Positions 47,894-56,627 of a stretch of DNA of 64,000 nt are shown one piece after another. The notes under the pieces are model-generated. The model was not told where the DNA came from and did no database searches. It saw only the letters and a program-made list of their open reading frames with translations. Source of the DNA: Ferrovibrio sp965278975 (lineage in GTDB: Bacteria > Pseudomonadota > Alphaproteobacteria > Ferrovibrionales > Ferrovibrionaceae). The stretch spans positions 1,612,001-1,676,000 of the forward strand of contig NZ_OZ257126.1 in NCBI RefSeq assembly GCF_965278975.1, read 5' to 3'. The translations under genes and the position numbers were made by a program. Position 1 is the first letter of the stretch, and each line of letters starts with the position of its first letter.

Positions 47894-49597
47894 ATGCAGA
47901 CTACGCCCCTGCCGGTGAGCCGGCGGCAATTCTTCCGCACCGCCCTGATTGCACCGCTGGCCTCCGCCTGCGCGGTCGGCAGCAACGCGCGCGGCCGTTT
48001 CAGCCATGGCGTGGCGAGTGGCGATCCCGATGCGCAGAGCCTGCTGCTGTGGACGCGCTACCTGCCTGATGATGGCGGCAGCGTAACGCTGGATTGGCAG
48101 GTGGCTGCTGATGCCGGTTTCAGCAAACTGCTCGCCAGCGGCAAGGTGGAAGCCAGTGCCGCGCGCGATCATTGCGCGAAAGCCGTGGCGGGTGGTCTGC
48201 CTGCCGACAGCCTGGTGTATTACCGCTTCCGCGCGCCGGATGGGCAGATGTCGGTGACTGGCCGTGGTCGCACGCTGCCGTCGCCTGGGCCATTGCCTGG
48301 GCCGCAAAGTGGCGAGCGCGCCATGACCTTGGCGGTCTTCGCCTGCGCCAATATCGGCTTCGGCTATTTCAACGCTTATGCCCATGCCGCCGCGCGCGAC
48401 GATATCGACCTGCTGCTGCATCTCGGTGATTACATCTACGAGCATAATTTCGGCGTCTATCCCAATGCGGCACAGCGCCCGCCGGGGCGCGATGCGCTGG
48501 ATCCGCCGCATGAGATCATCGCGTTGGCGGATTACCGCCGCCGCTATGCCTTCTACCGCGCCGATCCGGATCTGCAGGCGCTGCATGCACGCCACGCTAT
48601 GATGGCGATCTGGGATGACCATGAATTCGCCAACGATACCTGGATGCATGGCGCGCAGAATCACCAGGCCAATGAAGGCCCCTGGGAGGTGCGCCGCGAT
48701 GCCGCGCGCCAGGCCTATTACGAATGGCTGCCGATACGCGATGCCGATCTGCTCTACCGCCAGGTGAAGCTCGGCCAGCTTGCCGATCTGATCCTGCTCG
48801 ATACGCGCCTGATCGGCCGCGACCGTCAGGTCTCGGCGCCGCGCGAACTCTACAATGCCGCGCCGGACTCAGCCGAGTATGCCCGCGCCATGCAGCGCTA
48901 TCGCCAGCAACTGCATGATCCCGCGCGCCAGATGCTGGGACCGGCGCAGGAAGCCTGGCTCGATGCCGCGCTGGCGCAATCGGCCGCGCGCGGTGCGCGC
49001 TGGCAGATCGTGGCGCAGCAGGTATTGGTCGGCGACCGCCCGACGCCGCCGCAGCTCGCCGGCATGCTGCCGCCCGAGGCTTCTGCCGCTTTGCGCCTGG
49101 GGCTTGAGCGCCGGCCGCTGATCGCCGCCCAGGGCCTCACCACGCAGCCCGATTCCTGGCCTGGCTATATGGCGGCACGCACGCGTTTCCTCGGCAGTCT
49201 GGCGCGGCCCGGCCAGCATGCCGTGCTGCTCGCCGGCGATACGCATAACGCCTGGGCCTATGATCACAAGGTACAAGGCCGCCATGTGGCCGAGTTCGGC
49301 ACGCCCGGAGTCTGCTCACCGGGGCTGGAAACCAGCATACCGATTGCACCGGCTGCCGTTGCCGCCGCCATGCGTGGCGCCAACCCAGATATGGTGTGGT
49401 GCGATACCGCGCATCGCGGTTATATGAGCCTGACGGTTTCGCGTGAAACCGCACGCGCCACCTGGCATCTGTTCGACAGTATCCGCCGCCGCGATGCCAA
49501 GGCATCGACCGAGAGCAGCCTTACCGCCGGCGCCGATGCCCGGGGTGTCATGCTCAACTCTAAAGTAGTGGCGGTTCAGTCTTCAGGCTTAATTTGA
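47894..49597 (+). CDS. phoD: Alkaline phosphatase D family protein
   Basis: A 567-residue PhoD-type phosphatase/phosphodiesterase. The N-terminus VSRRQFFRTALIAPLASAC is a twin-arginine signal; LASAC could also be a lipobox. PhoD landmarks: FSHGVASGDPDAQSLLLWTR, FACANIGFGYFNAYAHAA, DLLLHLGDYIYEH, AIWDDHEFANDTW and VLLAGDTHNAWAY, which hold the Ca/Fe-binding residues. It acts outside the cytoplasm to release phosphate from esters. Its 3' end overlaps the thioesterase gene by 38 bases, tail to tail. Confidence 0.92.
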   Translation: MQTTPLPVSRRQFFRTALIAPLASACAVGSNARGRFSHGVASGDPDAQSLLLWTRYLPDDGGSVTLDWQVAADAGFSKLLASGKVEASAARDHCAKAVAGGLPADSLVYYRFRAPDGQMSVTGRGRTLPSPGPLPGPQSGERAMTLAVFACANIGFGYFNAYAHAAARDDIDLLLHLGDYIYEHNFGVYPNAAQRPPGRDALDPPHEIIALADYRRRYAFYRADPDLQALHARHAMMAIWDDHEFANDTWMHGAQNHQANEGPWEVRRDAARQAYYEWLPIRDADLLYRQVKLGQLADLILLDTRLIGRDRQVSAPRELYNAAPDSAEYARAMQRYRQQLHDPARQMLGPAQEAWLDAALAQSAARGARWQIVAQQVLVGDRPTPPQLAGMLPPEASAALRLGLERRPLIAAQGLTTQPDSWPGYMAARTRFLGSLARPGQHAVLLAGDTHNAWAYDHKVQGRHVAEFGTPGVCSPGLETSIPIAPAAVAAAMRGANPDMVWCDTAHRGYMSLTVSRETARATWHLFDSIRRRDAKASTESSLTAGADARGVMLNSKVVAVQSSGLI

Positions 49598-50006
49598 AGC
49601 GCCCGGTGCAGCGCGCCACCAGTTCACCGCGCGCGATCAGGTCACACACCACCAGGCCGTAATCGCCCTCGCGCTTCACTTCCACCTGATGCCCTTCCAG
49701 CCAGGAGCCGTGATAGGCCGGCCGGATGTATTTCACTTTCAGGTCGGTGGTCACCACGCGCAGGCCGGGGAAGTTATGGTGCACGAAGCCGGCCATATGG
49801 GTATCGGCCAGGGTGGCGATGAAGCCGCCATGGCCGGTGCCGTAGCGGTTGCCATGCTTGTGGCGCACATGAATGCCCCAGACCGGCGGCTGGCCTGGCG
49901 TCTCGCGCACATAGAATTTGCCAAGAGCGGCGAAATAGGTGGAAACCGGCACCGCGCGCTTGAAGCCGGGCGGAATCGGGTCTGGCTGAGGGTGATGACG
50001 AGGCAT
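49560..50006 (-). CDS. PaaI/hotdog-fold thioesterase
   Basis: A 148-residue hotdog protein. RHKHGNRYGTGHGGFIATLA is the central motif (GHGGF-type helix start), followed by VVTTDLKVKYIRPAYHGSWL and LVARCTGRFKL, typical of PaaI/acyl-CoA thioesterases; the substrate is unknown. The frame is open to 50096, but that part reads through a perfect terminator hairpin, so ATG 50006 is preferred. Convergent with phoD with a 38-base overlap. Confidence 0.82.
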   Translation of the reverse strand: MPRHHPQPDPIPPGFKRAVPVSTYFAALGKFYVRETPGQPPVWGIHVRHKHGNRYGTGHGGFIATLADTHMAGFVHHNFPGLRVVTTDLKVKYIRPAYHGSWLEGHQVEVKREGDYGLVVCDLIARGELVARCTGRFKLSLKTEPPLL

Positions 50007-50051
50007 ATGCCTTTGTTGCCGCCGGCACAGCGCTTGTAAAGTATCGGCGGC

Positions 50052-50215
50052 GGTAAAGAAAAAGGGCGGCGCCTCTGCAATGCGCCGCCCTTTCAAGTGG
50101 GGGAGGAATAAACTCGATCAAGACGATTGGCGGGGCGCTGACTTCAGCGGACCGAGGGGGGGACGGGGCTGAAGCGGGGGGGGGGGAACGCGAGCGCACC
50201 CGCCAATCTCTTGAT
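50052..50215 (-). ncRNA. Candidate small RNA with anti-Shine-Dalgarno loop and intrinsic terminator
   Basis: Reading the reverse strand from about 50215: a long imperfect stem pairs ATCAAGAGATTGGCGGG (near the 5' end) with CCCGCCAATCGTCTTGAT (50134-50117), one bulge, extended by GCGCT/AGCGC. It closes a region with C11 (50186-50176), C7 (50162-50156) and an inner CTTCAGC/GCTGAAG stem. Then comes an unpaired CCTCCCCC (50106-50099), and finally a terminator: AAAGGGCGGCGC (50093-50082) with GCGCCGCCCTTT (50072-50061) and TTTTTCTTT. A -10 TATATT (50227-50222) predicts the start exactly at the stem base. It is not one of the RNA families I can name. Confidence 0.55.
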
Positions 50216-50248
50216 GATTTGAATATAGGGGCGAACTGTCTCTGGCGC

Positions 50249-50264
50249 CGTGACGGTGATCACG
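50249..50264 (-). promoter_or_regulatory. CRP/FNR-family-type activator site
   Basis: CGTGA-CGGTGA-TCACG has perfect 5-bp arms and the 6-base spacer of CRP-type sites (consensus TGTGA-N6-TCACA). Its centre (50256.5) is 41.5 bases upstream of the start predicted from the TATATT at 50222-50227, the classical class II activator position. No -35 box is present, as expected for an activator-dependent promoter. Confidence 0.55.
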
Positions 50265-50296
50265 AATCGTAACAAGACAGGGTCCAGGCAGATTCA

Positions 50297-50333
50297 GGCC
50301 GTTATTCGCCCTCTATTGGGGTCAATAACGCCC
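50297..50333 (-). other. Hairpin downstream of tctA
   Basis: GGCCGTTATTCGCCC (50297-50311) pairs with GGGGTCAATAACGCCC (50318-50333) with few mismatches. It follows the tctA stop by about 20 bases on the reverse strand but lacks a T-tract; it may protect the 3' end of the tct mRNA. The rest of 50216-50355 shows only the promoter elements listed separately. Confidence 0.5.
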
Positions 50334-50355
50334 GTAAATGTTGGATTTCCGCCGT

Positions 50356-51837
50356 TTACTTCCTGATCATCCGCAGCAATGGCGGCAGCAGCAGCAGGGC
50401 GGCGGCGATAATAAGCAGGCTGGCGGAGAGCGGACGGGTGAGGAAAACGCTCATGTCGCCGCCGGAAATCGTCATGGCGCGGCGGAATTCCTGCTCGGCG
50501 AACGGTCCCAGGATCATGCCGATGATGGTGGGTGCCGCAGGGAAGTCGAAACGCCGCATCAGGTAGCCGATGAAGCCGATGACGTAGAGCAGGATCAGGT
50601 CCACCGCCGACTGGCTGATGCCATAGGTGCCGATGGTGGCGAACACCAGGATGCCGCCATAGAGCCAAGGCGTCGGGATGGTGAGGATCTTGGCCCACAG
50701 GCCGACCAGCGGCAGGTTCAGCACCAGCAGGATGACGTTGCCGACATAGAGCGAGGCGATCAGGCCCCAGACCAGTTCGGGCTGGCTTTGCAGCAGCAGC
50801 GGCCCCGGGTTGATGCCATAGCTGGTGAAGGCTGAGAGCATGATCGCGGCGGTGGCCGAGGTCGGCAGGCCGAGCGCCAGCATCGGTACCAGCACGCCGG
50901 CCGCCGAGGCGTTGTTCGCCGCTTCCGGTCCGGCCACGCCCTCGATGGCGCCCTGGCCGAATTCTTCCGGGTGCTTGGAGAGTTTTTTCTCGGTGTAATA
51001 GCTCAGGAAGGTCGGCACCTCGGCGCCACCCGCCGGCAAGGCGCCGAACGGAAAGCCGATGAAGGAGCCGCGCAGCCATGGCTTCCAGGATCGCTTCCAG
51101 TCTTCCTTGGTCATCCAGGCGCGGCCCTTGAGCTGCAGGGCGTCTTCATCCTTCACCAGCGGCCGCGCGGCGAGATACAGCGTCTCGCCGACCGCGAACA
51201 GGCCGACCGCGACGACGATGACATTGATGCCATCGAGCAGTTCGAGAATACCGAAGGTGAAGCGCGCCTGGCCGGTCTGCAGATCGATGCCGATCAGGCC
51301 CAGAAGAATACCAAGCGCCAAAGAGGTGAGGCCGCGCAGCACCGACGCGCCAAGCACGGCCGAAACCGCGATGAAGGCCACGATCATCAGCGAGAAATAA
51401 TCCGCCGGTCCGAATTTCAGCGCGAACTCCACCAGCGGCGGCGCCAGGAAAGTCAGCCCCAATGTGCCGATGGTGCCGGCGACGAAGCTGCCGATGGCCG
51501 AGGTGGCAAGCGCCGCGGCGGCGCGGCCCTTCTTGGCCATCTTGTGGCCTTCGAGTGCCGTGATGATGGTGGCGCTTTCGCCGGGCGTATTGAGCAGGAT
51601 CGAGGTGGTGGAGCCGCCATACATGGCGCCGTAATAGATGCCGGCGAAGAGAATGAAGGCGGCGGTGGCCGGCACATGAAACGTGATCGGCAGCAGCAGG
51701 GCGATGGTGAGCGCCGGCCCTAAGCCCGGCAGCACGCCGACGGCGGTGCCGAGCGTGACACCGACCAGGGCCCAGAGAAGATTCATCGGCTGCAAGGCAA
51801 CGCCGAAGCCATGCATCAGGAGCGCCAGCGTATCCAT
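50356..51837 (-). CDS. tctA: Tripartite tricarboxylate transporter, large permease subunit TctA
   Basis: A 493-residue membrane protein with about 11-12 hydrophobic helices. Diagnostic TctA motifs: LGTAVGVLPGLGPALTIALL, GIYYGAMYGGSTTSILLNTP, GESATIITALEGHKMAKKGR and the C-terminal-half repeat PEAANNASAAGVLVPMLALG. It is the transport channel for a carboxylate taken up with TctC. ATG 51837 overlaps the tctB stop by one base; the longer frame lies inside tctB. Confidence 0.95.
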   Translation of the reverse strand: MDTLALLMHGFGVALQPMNLLWALVGVTLGTAVGVLPGLGPALTIALLLPITFHVPATAAFILFAGIYYGAMYGGSTTSILLNTPGESATIITALEGHKMAKKGRAAAALATSAIGSFVAGTIGTLGLTFLAPPLVEFALKFGPADYFSLMIVAFIAVSAVLGASVLRGLTSLALGILLGLIGIDLQTGQARFTFGILELLDGINVIVVAVGLFAVGETLYLAARPLVKDEDALQLKGRAWMTKEDWKRSWKPWLRGSFIGFPFGALPAGGAEVPTFLSYYTEKKLSKHPEEFGQGAIEGVAGPEAANNASAAGVLVPMLALGLPTSATAAIMLSAFTSYGINPGPLLLQSQPELVWGLIASLYVGNVILLVLNLPLVGLWAKILTIPTPWLYGGILVFATIGTYGISQSAVDLILLYVIGFIGYLMRRFDFPAAPTIIGMILGPFAEQEFRRAMTISGGDMSVFLTRPLSASLLIIAAALLLLPPLLRMIRK

Positions 51838-52310
51838 CAGAGGAAATTCTCCCACAGCGAGCCGATGCCGATATTGATGCCGAGCGCGCGGGCGAAGCCG
51901 AAATAGGCAATCGCCGCGAAGCTGGCACCGATGGCGCAATCAATCAGCGGGCGCCGGCTGCCGAAGGCGCGTGCGGTGCAGAAGAACAGCAGCGTTGAGG
52001 CAATGATGAAGCCGAGCCAGTCGATCAGCGCCGCATTCGCCACCAGGCCGAGACCGAGCCAGAGCACGGCACGCCATTGCAGCGGCACGTTCTCTTCCTC
52101 GGGCGTCACCCAGTTGCCGCGCCAGGCTTCCACCAGCAGCGCGATGCCCAGGCCCAGCAGCAGGAGGCTGGCGGCATAGGCCATCACGGTAGGGCCGACC
52201 TGGGCATAGGCCGGCGATACCGGGATGCGCCGTGTCTGGTCGAAGGATACGGCGCTTAAACCCAACACGCCGATGGCGACCAGACTTTCCGCTTTCAGCA
52301 GCCGCTGCAT
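51837..52310 (-). CDS. tctB: Tripartite tricarboxylate transporter, small permease subunit TctB
   Basis: A 157-residue protein with four hydrophobic helices (for example VMAYAASLLLLGLGIALLVE and LGLGLVANAALIDWLGFIIA), matching the poorly conserved TctB family. It starts 15 bases after tctC and overlaps tctA by one base, so the order tctC-tctB-tctA is a standard operon. Confidence 0.92.
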   Translation of the reverse strand: MQRLLKAESLVAIGVLGLSAVSFDQTRRIPVSPAYAQVGPTVMAYAASLLLLGLGIALLVEAWRGNWVTPEEENVPLQWRAVLWLGLGLVANAALIDWLGFIIASTLLFFCTARAFGSRRPLIDCAIGASFAAIAYFGFARALGINIGIGSLWENFL

Positions 52311-52325
52311 AACAGCACCTCCTGC

Positions 52326-53315
52326 TTAGCCGAGGCCCAGCTCCTTGAGGATATCGCCGATGCGGGCGATCTCGCTGGTGATGTACTTGGCATAGTCGTC
52401 ACCGGCGAGGAAGATGTCGGTCCAGTCGCGCGCGGTCAGCTGTTCCTTCCAGGCCGGCGACTGATTCATCTTGCGCATCAGTTCGATCATCGCCGCGCGG
52501 TCGGCATCCTTCACGCCCGGAGGCGCGAACACGCCGCGCCAGTTGAACAGCTCCACATCGATGCCCTGCTCCTTGATGGTCGGGATATCGATGCCGGCCT
52601 GGCGCTTGTCTGCCGAGATGCCCAGCGCGCGCAGCTTGCCGGCCTTGATCTGCTCGGCGAATTCGCCATAGCCGGAAACGCCGCAGGTCACCTGCGCGCC
52701 CAGCAGGGCCGCCTGGGCCGGGCCGCCACCGGCATAGGCGACATAAGCCACCTTCTTCGGGTCGCCGCCCACCGCCTTGGCGATCATGCCGGCGAGGATG
52801 TGATCGGTGCCGCCGGCCGAGCCGCCGGCCCAGGAAACCTTGGCCGGATCGGCCTTGAAGGCGGCGGCGAGATCGGCCATCGACTTGATCGGCGAGGTCG
52901 CCGGCACCACCACCACTTCGAATTCACCGGTGAGGCGGGCAATCGGCACCGTCTGCGTCATGCTCACCGGCGACTTGTTGGTGATCAGCGCGCCCACCAT
53001 CACCATGCCGGCAACCATCAGCGCGTTGCCCTGGCCTTTCCACTGGTTGACGAATTGCGGCAGGCCGACCGCGCCACCAGCGCCGCCGACATTGGTCACC
53101 TGCGCGCCCTTGATCATGTTGCCGGCCTTGAGCGCCTGCTCGATGCTGCGCGCGGTCTGGTCCCAGCCGCCGCCGGGATTGGCCGGCACGAACAGTTTCA
53201 GATTGTCGATGCCTTGGGCGCGCGCCGGCATGGCGGGCAGGCCGCCGAGCGCGGTACCGGCGCCAAGCGCCAGCGAGGTGGAGACAAACTGACGGCGCGA
53301 AATGGTGAACGGCAT
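52326..53315 (-). CDS. tctC: Tripartite tricarboxylate transporter substrate-binding protein TctC
   Basis: A 329-residue periplasmic binding protein (Bug family). The N-terminus TISRRQFVSTSLALGAGTAL is a twin-arginine-like signal with cleavage near ARA-Q. The ligand pocket motifs are VPANPGGGWDQTARSIEQAL and VTNVGGAGGAVGLPQFV, and KVSWAGGSAGGTDHILAG follows. The ligand is a carboxylate, not identifiable further. ATG 53315 has GGGGAGAAA upstream. First gene of the tct operon. Confidence 0.94.
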   Translation of the reverse strand: MPFTISRRQFVSTSLALGAGTALGGLPAMPARAQGIDNLKLFVPANPGGGWDQTARSIEQALKAGNMIKGAQVTNVGGAGGAVGLPQFVNQWKGQGNALMVAGMVMVGALITNKSPVSMTQTVPIARLTGEFEVVVVPATSPIKSMADLAAAFKADPAKVSWAGGSAGGTDHILAGMIAKAVGGDPKKVAYVAYAGGGPAQAALLGAQVTCGVSGYGEFAEQIKAGKLRALGISADKRQAGIDIPTIKEQGIDVELFNWRGVFAPPGVKDADRAAMIELMRKMNQSPAWKEQLTARDWTDIFLAGDDYAKYITSEIARIGDILKELGLG

Positions 53316-53384
53316 GGTTCTGTTTCTCCCCTGGAGCGCCCGTTTATCCAATATTTATGGGATGTTGGCGCGAATGAGCGGAGC

Positions 53385-55151
53385 CTAATCCGCGCCCATG
53401 CCGGATGCAAGCAGACCGCTGGTTTCCAGCGACGGAAAGCTGAAGCGCACCGTTGTGCCGCTGCCTTGGCGGCTTTCCAGGGTAAAATGTCCGCCTTGCA
53501 GTTCCACCAGATTGCGGCTGATCGCCAGGCCCAGGCCGGTGCCGCCCTTGAAGCGTGCCTTATGCGCGTCGCCGCGCTGGAAGGGTTCGAAGGCATGGGC
53601 GATTTCCTGCTCGCTCATGCCGAAGCCGGTATCGGCCACCGTTACCGTCACCTGGCCATCCTGCTGGTCGCAGCGCAGCGTGACATTGCCGCCAGGGCGG
53701 TTGAACTTCACGGCATTGCTTAAGAGATTGAGCAACACCTGGGTCAGTGCGCGGCGGTCGGCATAGACCGGATGCTTGCCGGGCAGATGCGTCAGGGTAA
53801 CGCTCTCGCTTTGTGCCGCCGGTGCCACCATCGCCACTGCTTCCGCCATCAGCGCATCAAGCTCCAGCCGCTCCGGCGCGAAGATCATCTTGCCGGCATC
53901 GATCTTGGACAGGTCCAGGATGTCGTTGACCAGTTTCAGCAGATGCTGGCCGGAGCGATGGATATTGGTGACATATTCCTGCTGGCGCGGCGTCATCGGC
54001 CCGAGATAGCCGGCATCCAGCATTTCGGAAAAACCCAGGATGGCGTTCAGCGGCGTGCGCAATTCATGGCTCATATTGGCCAGGAACTGGCTCTTGGCCT
54101 TGTTGGCGCGTTCCGCCGCCTCGCGCTCCTGGATCAGGCGGCGTTCGGTTTCCTTCAGCGCCGTGATGTCGATCGCCGCCGTCACCACACCCATCGGTTC
54201 ACTGGCGGAATCGCGCACCACCGATTTGCTCAGCCAGTAGATTTTCTGCTTGCCGGTATCGGCATCGCGCCAGTGCCATTCCTGGTCGATCACCACATCC
54301 TTGTTGAACAGCACGGCGCGGTCACCGCGCTCGATCGGCAAGGCCAGGTCGGGCGGTCCGATTTCGGATAGTTTCTTGCCGACAATCGGCGCATCGCCAT
54401 AGCCCAGCACCTGGCGGCTGCGGCGGTTGATCAGCTGGTAGCGCAGATCGCGGTCCTTGTAATGCACCACGGCCTGTACCGTGTCGATCACCGCCTGCAC
54501 CAGGGCCAGGGCATCATCCTTGGCGCGCGCGCTCTCGGTCATGGCGCGGTGGGCATCATCGAATTCCAGCAGCACCAGGCCGATGCCGGTGGCCAGGTTG
54601 ACCAGCAGCGAGATGATGAACGGCCATTTTGCCGTCGGCGGGCCGCCCTGCTGCTGCGCCACTGCGACATAGATCAGCGTGTTCAGCGAGCGCAGGATCA
54701 GCAGCAGGCCAAGGCCGATATAGAGTACGCTGCGGCGATGGATGAGCAGCAGCGCGCCGCCATATAGCTGCACCAGCAGCAGGGCGATGCCGGGCGCGGC
54801 AAAAAAGACGGCAGGGTAGATCACCATCAGCGACACCACCGCTGCGGTGATGGCGCCGCTGAGCGCCGTGGCCGCGGCGATATTGGACGGCAGGTTGAGA
54901 TGGTGGCGGATGCCGAAGGCCAGCAGCACGGCGAAGCTCTGCTGCATCAGCACGACGCCAAAGGCGTAAAGCAGATTGCCGCGCCAGTCGGTATAGCCGA
55001 ACAGCAGGAAGTTGATTGCCAGCGCCACATGGGCCGCCGCCCAGTAGGCGAGATGGGGGCGTTTCTCCCGCAGCCGCAGCTGCACCAGCAGGCACAGTGC
55101 CGCGATCAGCAAGGTCACTAACGCCGCAGCCAATGCGCCATACTGGCCCAT
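53385..55151 (-). CDS. PAS-domain sensor histidine kinase
   Basis: A 588-residue membrane sensor. Residues 1-195 hold six to seven hydrophobic helices, similar to 7TM-type sensing modules; residues about 212-335 form a PAS domain (AVVHYKDRDLRYQLINRRSR). HisKA follows with phospho-acceptor His362 (FLANMSHELRTPLNAILGFS), then HATPase_c with the N box LLNLLSNAVKFN, VADTGFGMS and KGGTGLGLAISRNLVELQGG. There is no receiver domain and no adjacent response-regulator gene, so its partner is encoded elsewhere. Divergent from dgt. Confidence 0.92.
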   Translation of the reverse strand: MGQYGALAAALVTLLIAALCLLVQLRLREKRPHLAYWAAAHVALAINFLLFGYTDWRGNLLYAFGVVLMQQSFAVLLAFGIRHHLNLPSNIAAATALSGAITAAVVSLMVIYPAVFFAAPGIALLLVQLYGGALLLIHRRSVLYIGLGLLLILRSLNTLIYVAVAQQQGGPPTAKWPFIISLLVNLATGIGLVLLEFDDAHRAMTESARAKDDALALVQAVIDTVQAVVHYKDRDLRYQLINRRSRQVLGYGDAPIVGKKLSEIGPPDLALPIERGDRAVLFNKDVVIDQEWHWRDADTGKQKIYWLSKSVVRDSASEPMGVVTAAIDITALKETERRLIQEREAAERANKAKSQFLANMSHELRTPLNAILGFSEMLDAGYLGPMTPRQQEYVTNIHRSGQHLLKLVNDILDLSKIDAGKMIFAPERLELDALMAEAVAMVAPAAQSESVTLTHLPGKHPVYADRRALTQVLLNLLSNAVKFNRPGGNVTLRCDQQDGQVTVTVADTGFGMSEQEIAHAFEPFQRGDAHKARFKGGTGLGLAISRNLVELQGGHFTLESRQGSGTTVRFSFPSLETSGLLASGMGAD

Positions 55152-55290
55152 GGATTGCCTTCCCCCGGAGACTTATGGGCCGATTATGGCCACGCTTCCG
55201 GGGTGGCGACAAGCAAGCTTTTGTGAACGGCGCCTGCCGTCAGGGGGCGCAGGCCTTGCCCTGCCGGGGCCGCGCGGGCAGAGTAACGCC

Positions 55291-56604
55291 ATGATGCAAT
55301 GGCGCAATTTGCTTTCGGCTCAACGGCTTGGCCATCGCGGCGCGGAGCCGGTGACACCGGCACGCAATCCGTTTCAGAAGGATTGGGACCGTGTGGTGTT
55401 CTGTTCCGCCTTCCGTCGGCTGCAGGACAAGACCCAGGTCCATTCGCTGCCCGAGAGCGATTATGTGCGCAACCGGCTGACCCATTCCCTGGAGGTATCC
55501 TCGGTCGGGCGCTCGCTGGGCGCGCAGGTGGGCGAGGTGGTGGTGGCCCGCGAGGGGGCCGAGCTGAACGGCATCTCGGCCGCCGAATTCGGCCATATCG
55601 TCGCCGCCGCCTGTCTGGGCCATGATATCGGCAATCCGCCGTTTGGCCATTTCGGCGAAGCCACCGTGCAGCACTGGTTCCGCGATGGCGAGGGCGCGCG
55701 CTATCTCGATGGGCTGGCGCCGGCGGAGGCCGCCGATCTGTGCAATTTCGAGGGCAATGCCCAGGGTTTCCGGGTGCTGACCCGGTTGCAGAACTGGCGC
55801 GATGCCGGCGGCCTGCGGCTAACCTGCGCCACGCTCGCCACCTTCATGAAATACCCCTTCGGCGCCAGTGCGGCCGATCCGGCACGGCGCAAATTCGGCT
55901 TCTTCCAGGCCGAGGCCGAGCCATTCCGTGAGATCGTTGGCGAAGTCGGCCTGGCCGAACTGCGCCCCGGGGTTTATGCCCGCCACCCGCTGACCCATCT
56001 GGTCGAGGCGGCAGACGACATCTGCTATTCGGTGGTGGATATCGAGGATGGCTACAAGCTCGGCCGCATCACCTTCGAGGAAGCCGAAAGCCGGCTGAAG
56101 GCTTTGCTGCCCACCCTGCCGCCGCGCTATTCGGAAATCGCCGACCAGCCCTGGCGCATCGCCTATCTGCGCGCCAAGGCCATCGGCGCGCTGATCGATC
56201 AGGCGGTGGCGGTGTTTGTGGAGCGCGAACCGGATATTCTCGCCGGCGGCTTCCGGGGCGACCTGTTGCAGCATACCGCCGCCGCGCCGCATCTGGCCGA
56301 GATTGCGCAATTCAGCCGCGCCCGCATCTTCGAGACCCGCGAGCGGTTCCAGACCGAGGTGATGGGCGGCGAAATCCTGATCACGCTGCTGGCTGCCTTT
56401 TCGGCGGCGCATTTCGCGCTGGAACAGGCCGGCGGCGAAGCCGGTCTGGCGCCGCGCCATCGCGCCCTGCTGCGCCTGATGCCGCAGCGCCCCGATGCCG
56501 CCACGCCGCGCTATCACTGGCTGCTCAGCGTCACCGATTTCGTCAGCGGCATGACCGACTCCTATGCCCTGAAACAGTTCCAGCGCCTGCGCGGCCTGCA
56601 ATAA
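55291..56604 (+). CDS. dgt: Deoxyguanosinetriphosphate triphosphohydrolase-like protein
   Basis: A 437-residue HD-domain dNTPase. RNPFQKDWDRVVFCSAFRRL and DKTQVHSLPESDYVRNRLTH carry the first metal His; ACLGHDIGNPPFGHFGE holds the HD pair; HLVEAADDICYSVVDIEDGY holds the last Asp. Members hydrolyse dGTP or other dNTPs to nucleoside and triphosphate and influence replication fidelity and phage resistance. ATG 55291 precedes the MQWRNLLSAQRLG start; the open frame from 55150 is spacer. Confidence 0.93.
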   Translation: MMQWRNLLSAQRLGHRGAEPVTPARNPFQKDWDRVVFCSAFRRLQDKTQVHSLPESDYVRNRLTHSLEVSSVGRSLGAQVGEVVVAREGAELNGISAAEFGHIVAAACLGHDIGNPPFGHFGEATVQHWFRDGEGARYLDGLAPAEAADLCNFEGNAQGFRVLTRLQNWRDAGGLRLTCATLATFMKYPFGASAADPARRKFGFFQAEAEPFREIVGEVGLAELRPGVYARHPLTHLVEAADDICYSVVDIEDGYKLGRITFEEAESRLKALLPTLPPRYSEIADQPWRIAYLRAKAIGALIDQAVAVFVEREPDILAGGFRGDLLQHTAAAPHLAEIAQFSRARIFETRERFQTEVMGGEILITLLAAFSAAHFALEQAGGEAGLAPRHRALLRLMPQRPDAATPRYHWLLSVTDFVSGMTDSYALKQFQRLRGLQ

Positions 56605-56627
56605 ACATCACCCGAGAGGAAAGCCCG

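Noticed and set aside
50007..50096. Longer N-terminus of the thioesterase starting at ATG 50096
   Set aside because: It would encode through a perfect terminator hairpin (50061-50093) and adds residues unlike the family; ATG 50006 fits better.
50052..50215. The hairpin RNA being 6S RNA or SRP RNA
   Set aside because: It lacks the SRP GGAA-loop/asymmetric-loop consensus and the large central bubble of 6S RNA, so it is reported as an unnamed candidate.
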